DNA of 6,187 nt from assembly GCA_016200725.1 (NCBI GenBank), contig JACQEE010000035.1, forward strand, positions 1 to 6,187, given 5' to 3'. The notes below the pieces were generated by a model that was not told the origin of the DNA, did not search any database, and was given only the letters and a program-made list of their open reading frames with translations. Origin of the DNA: Chloroflexota bacterium (GTDB lineage: Bacteria > Chloroflexota > Dehalococcoidia > SHYB01). The first letter of the stretch is position 1. Each line of letters opens with the position of its first letter. The translations under genes and the position numbers were made by a program. Of the stretch, positions 5,362-6,187 are shown piece after piece.

Positions 5362-6186
5362 ATGGAAGTCGTAGACGCCCACCAGCACATCGGCGACCTT
5401 GCCGACGCCCTCGGCGACTTCGAGGCGCACGAGACCAAGCAGAGCGTCGAGGAGGAGGCGCAGGGCCGCGTGCGCGCTCTCGATGCCGGGGGCGTCGACT
5501 GGGCGATCATCCAGCCCGCGCACGCCTACCTCAAACCCGACGGCATCAAGGACACGATGCGCATCAACGACGGCATCGCCGCCTACCGCCGCTTCGCGCC
5601 CACGCGCTTCCGCATGGCCCTCGGCACCGTCGAACCGCTCCACGGCGAGCGCACCATGGAAGAGGTCGACCGCTGCAAGCGCGAATTGAAACTCGATGGC
5701 CTCTCTTGGCACCACCGCCTGCAGGGCTGCTACATCGACAACAAATGGATGCGACCCATCCTGCGCCGCATGGCCGATCTGAAGATGGTCCCGCTCATCC
5801 ATACCAACGCCGAGTCGAAACTCGAAGCGCCCTGGCGATTACAACGCCTCGCCTACGAGTTCCCCGAACACACCTTCATCGCTCTCGACGCCTTCTACTC
5901 CTACGAGCAGAGCATGGAAGTGCTCTTCATCGCTGAGCGCACGCCCAACATCCTCTGGGACGTCGGCGGCCCGACCGGCTGGGCGCAGGTCGCCGCCTGG
6001 ATACCCAAGCACGGCTCGGAGAAGTTCACGTTCAGCGCCGGCATCTCCTACGCCGCCATGCGAAAGCCCGGCCGCTCGCGCCTGCTCGACTCTATCCTCA
6101 AATCGCCCGGCCTCACCGACGACGACAAGGCCAACATCCTCTCGCGCAACGTCCGCAAGGCGTTCGGCATCAAGGGCAAGAAGTAA
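5362..6186 (+). CDS. Amidohydrolase-2-fold protein with a divergent active site
   Basis: A 274-residue soluble protein that opens with VVDAHQHIGD; His7 and His9 match the HxH metal motif on strand 1 of the amidohydrolase barrel. Later barrel landmarks are GLSWHHRLQG (113-122), aligned with the usual GxKxH segment, and PLIHTN with His147, the strand 5 ligand. The strand 6 segment, usually an AH motif, reads ALDAF, with Asp176 where His is expected. The strand 8 segment, usually GSD(Y/F)P, reads FSAGIS (224-229) with no Asp. The C-terminus (LTDDDKANILSRNVRKAFGI) is the usual helix in which an Asn anchors the last barrel helix, as in the neighbouring protein's ADNARRLL. So the fold is clear but two canonical positions are replaced. 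It could be a subfamily with altered metal use or a non-catalytic relative. It is complete, not frameshifted, and is transcribed divergently from the peptidase. Substrate unknown; TAA at 6184-6186. Confidence 0.88.
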   Translation: MEVVDAHQHIGDLADALGDFEAHETKQSVEEEAQGRVRALDAGGVDWAIIQPAHAYLKPDGIKDTMRINDGIAAYRRFAPTRFRMALGTVEPLHGERTMEEVDRCKRELKLDGLSWHHRLQGCYIDNKWMRPILRRMADLKMVPLIHTNAESKLEAPWRLQRLAYEFPEHTFIALDAFYSYEQSMEVLFIAERTPNILWDVGGPTGWAQVAAWIPKHGSEKFTFSAGISYAAMRKPGRSRLLDSILKSPGLTDDDKANILSRNVRKAFGIKGKK

Positions 6187-6187
6187 C

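Noticed and set aside
5323..5802. Minus-strand open frame (159 codons) antisense to the second amidohydrolase
   Set aside because: Same reasoning: shadow composition and overlap with a motif-supported gene.
1..6187. CRISPR array, tRNA, rRNA, insertion sequence or toxin-antitoxin module
   Set aside because: No spaced direct repeats, cloverleaf-like sequences, transposase motifs or small paired genes were seen.

Overview
The window comes from a GC-rich bacterial chromosome. Gene content fits Chloroflexota best, perhaps a Dehalococcoidia/SAR202-like lineage. The clues are a lipoprotein whose lipobox is followed by a long Thr/Ala/Pro-rich tether (common in Chloroflexota solute-binding proteins), two amidohydrolase-2-type proteins close together, a GroEL without a Gly-Gly-Met tail, and a prepilin peptidase with an Asp-Tyr-Asp...Leu-Ile-Leu-type first active-site motif. 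This placement is inference; no rRNA or other strong marker gene is present.

Layout, left to right. Bases 1-988 (+) are the last ~60% of groEL, cut by the window edge, followed by a strong hairpin terminator (1040-1085). A candidate promoter (1122-1150), a leader hairpin and a clear ribosome binding site lead into a complete family 5 (Dpp/Opp-type) peptide-binding lipoprotein gene (1229-3061, +), closed by a textbook intrinsic terminator (3083-3114). A 184-base gap between convergent genes (3062-3245) follows; besides that terminator it holds one imperfect inverted repeat. On the minus strand come a complete metal-dependent amidohydrolase (4163 to 3246) and, upstream of it, a type IV prepilin peptidase (5119 to 4295). 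Their 131-base spacer carries a CCCTC/GAGGG palindrome that overlaps the ribosome binding region of the amidohydrolase. A 242-base divergent intergenic region (5120-5361) separates the peptidase from a second, plus-strand amidohydrolase-fold gene (5362-6186), which ends one base before the window edge.

How the genes relate. There is no obvious single pathway. GroEL folds proteins, the lipoprotein would capture peptides or similar solutes outside the membrane, and the prepilin peptidase would process pilin-like or secretion pseudopilin subunits. The two amidohydrolases would act on small cytoplasmic substrates that the sequence does not identify. The lipoprotein lacks adjacent permease/ATPase genes and the peptidase lacks adjacent pilus genes, so both look like orphans relying on partners elsewhere, at least within what is visible.

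I do not see convincing evidence of a new multi-gene system. The points most worth a second look are the second amidohydrolase, where two canonical metal/catalytic positions appear replaced, and the palindrome at the ribosome binding site of the first amidohydrolase.
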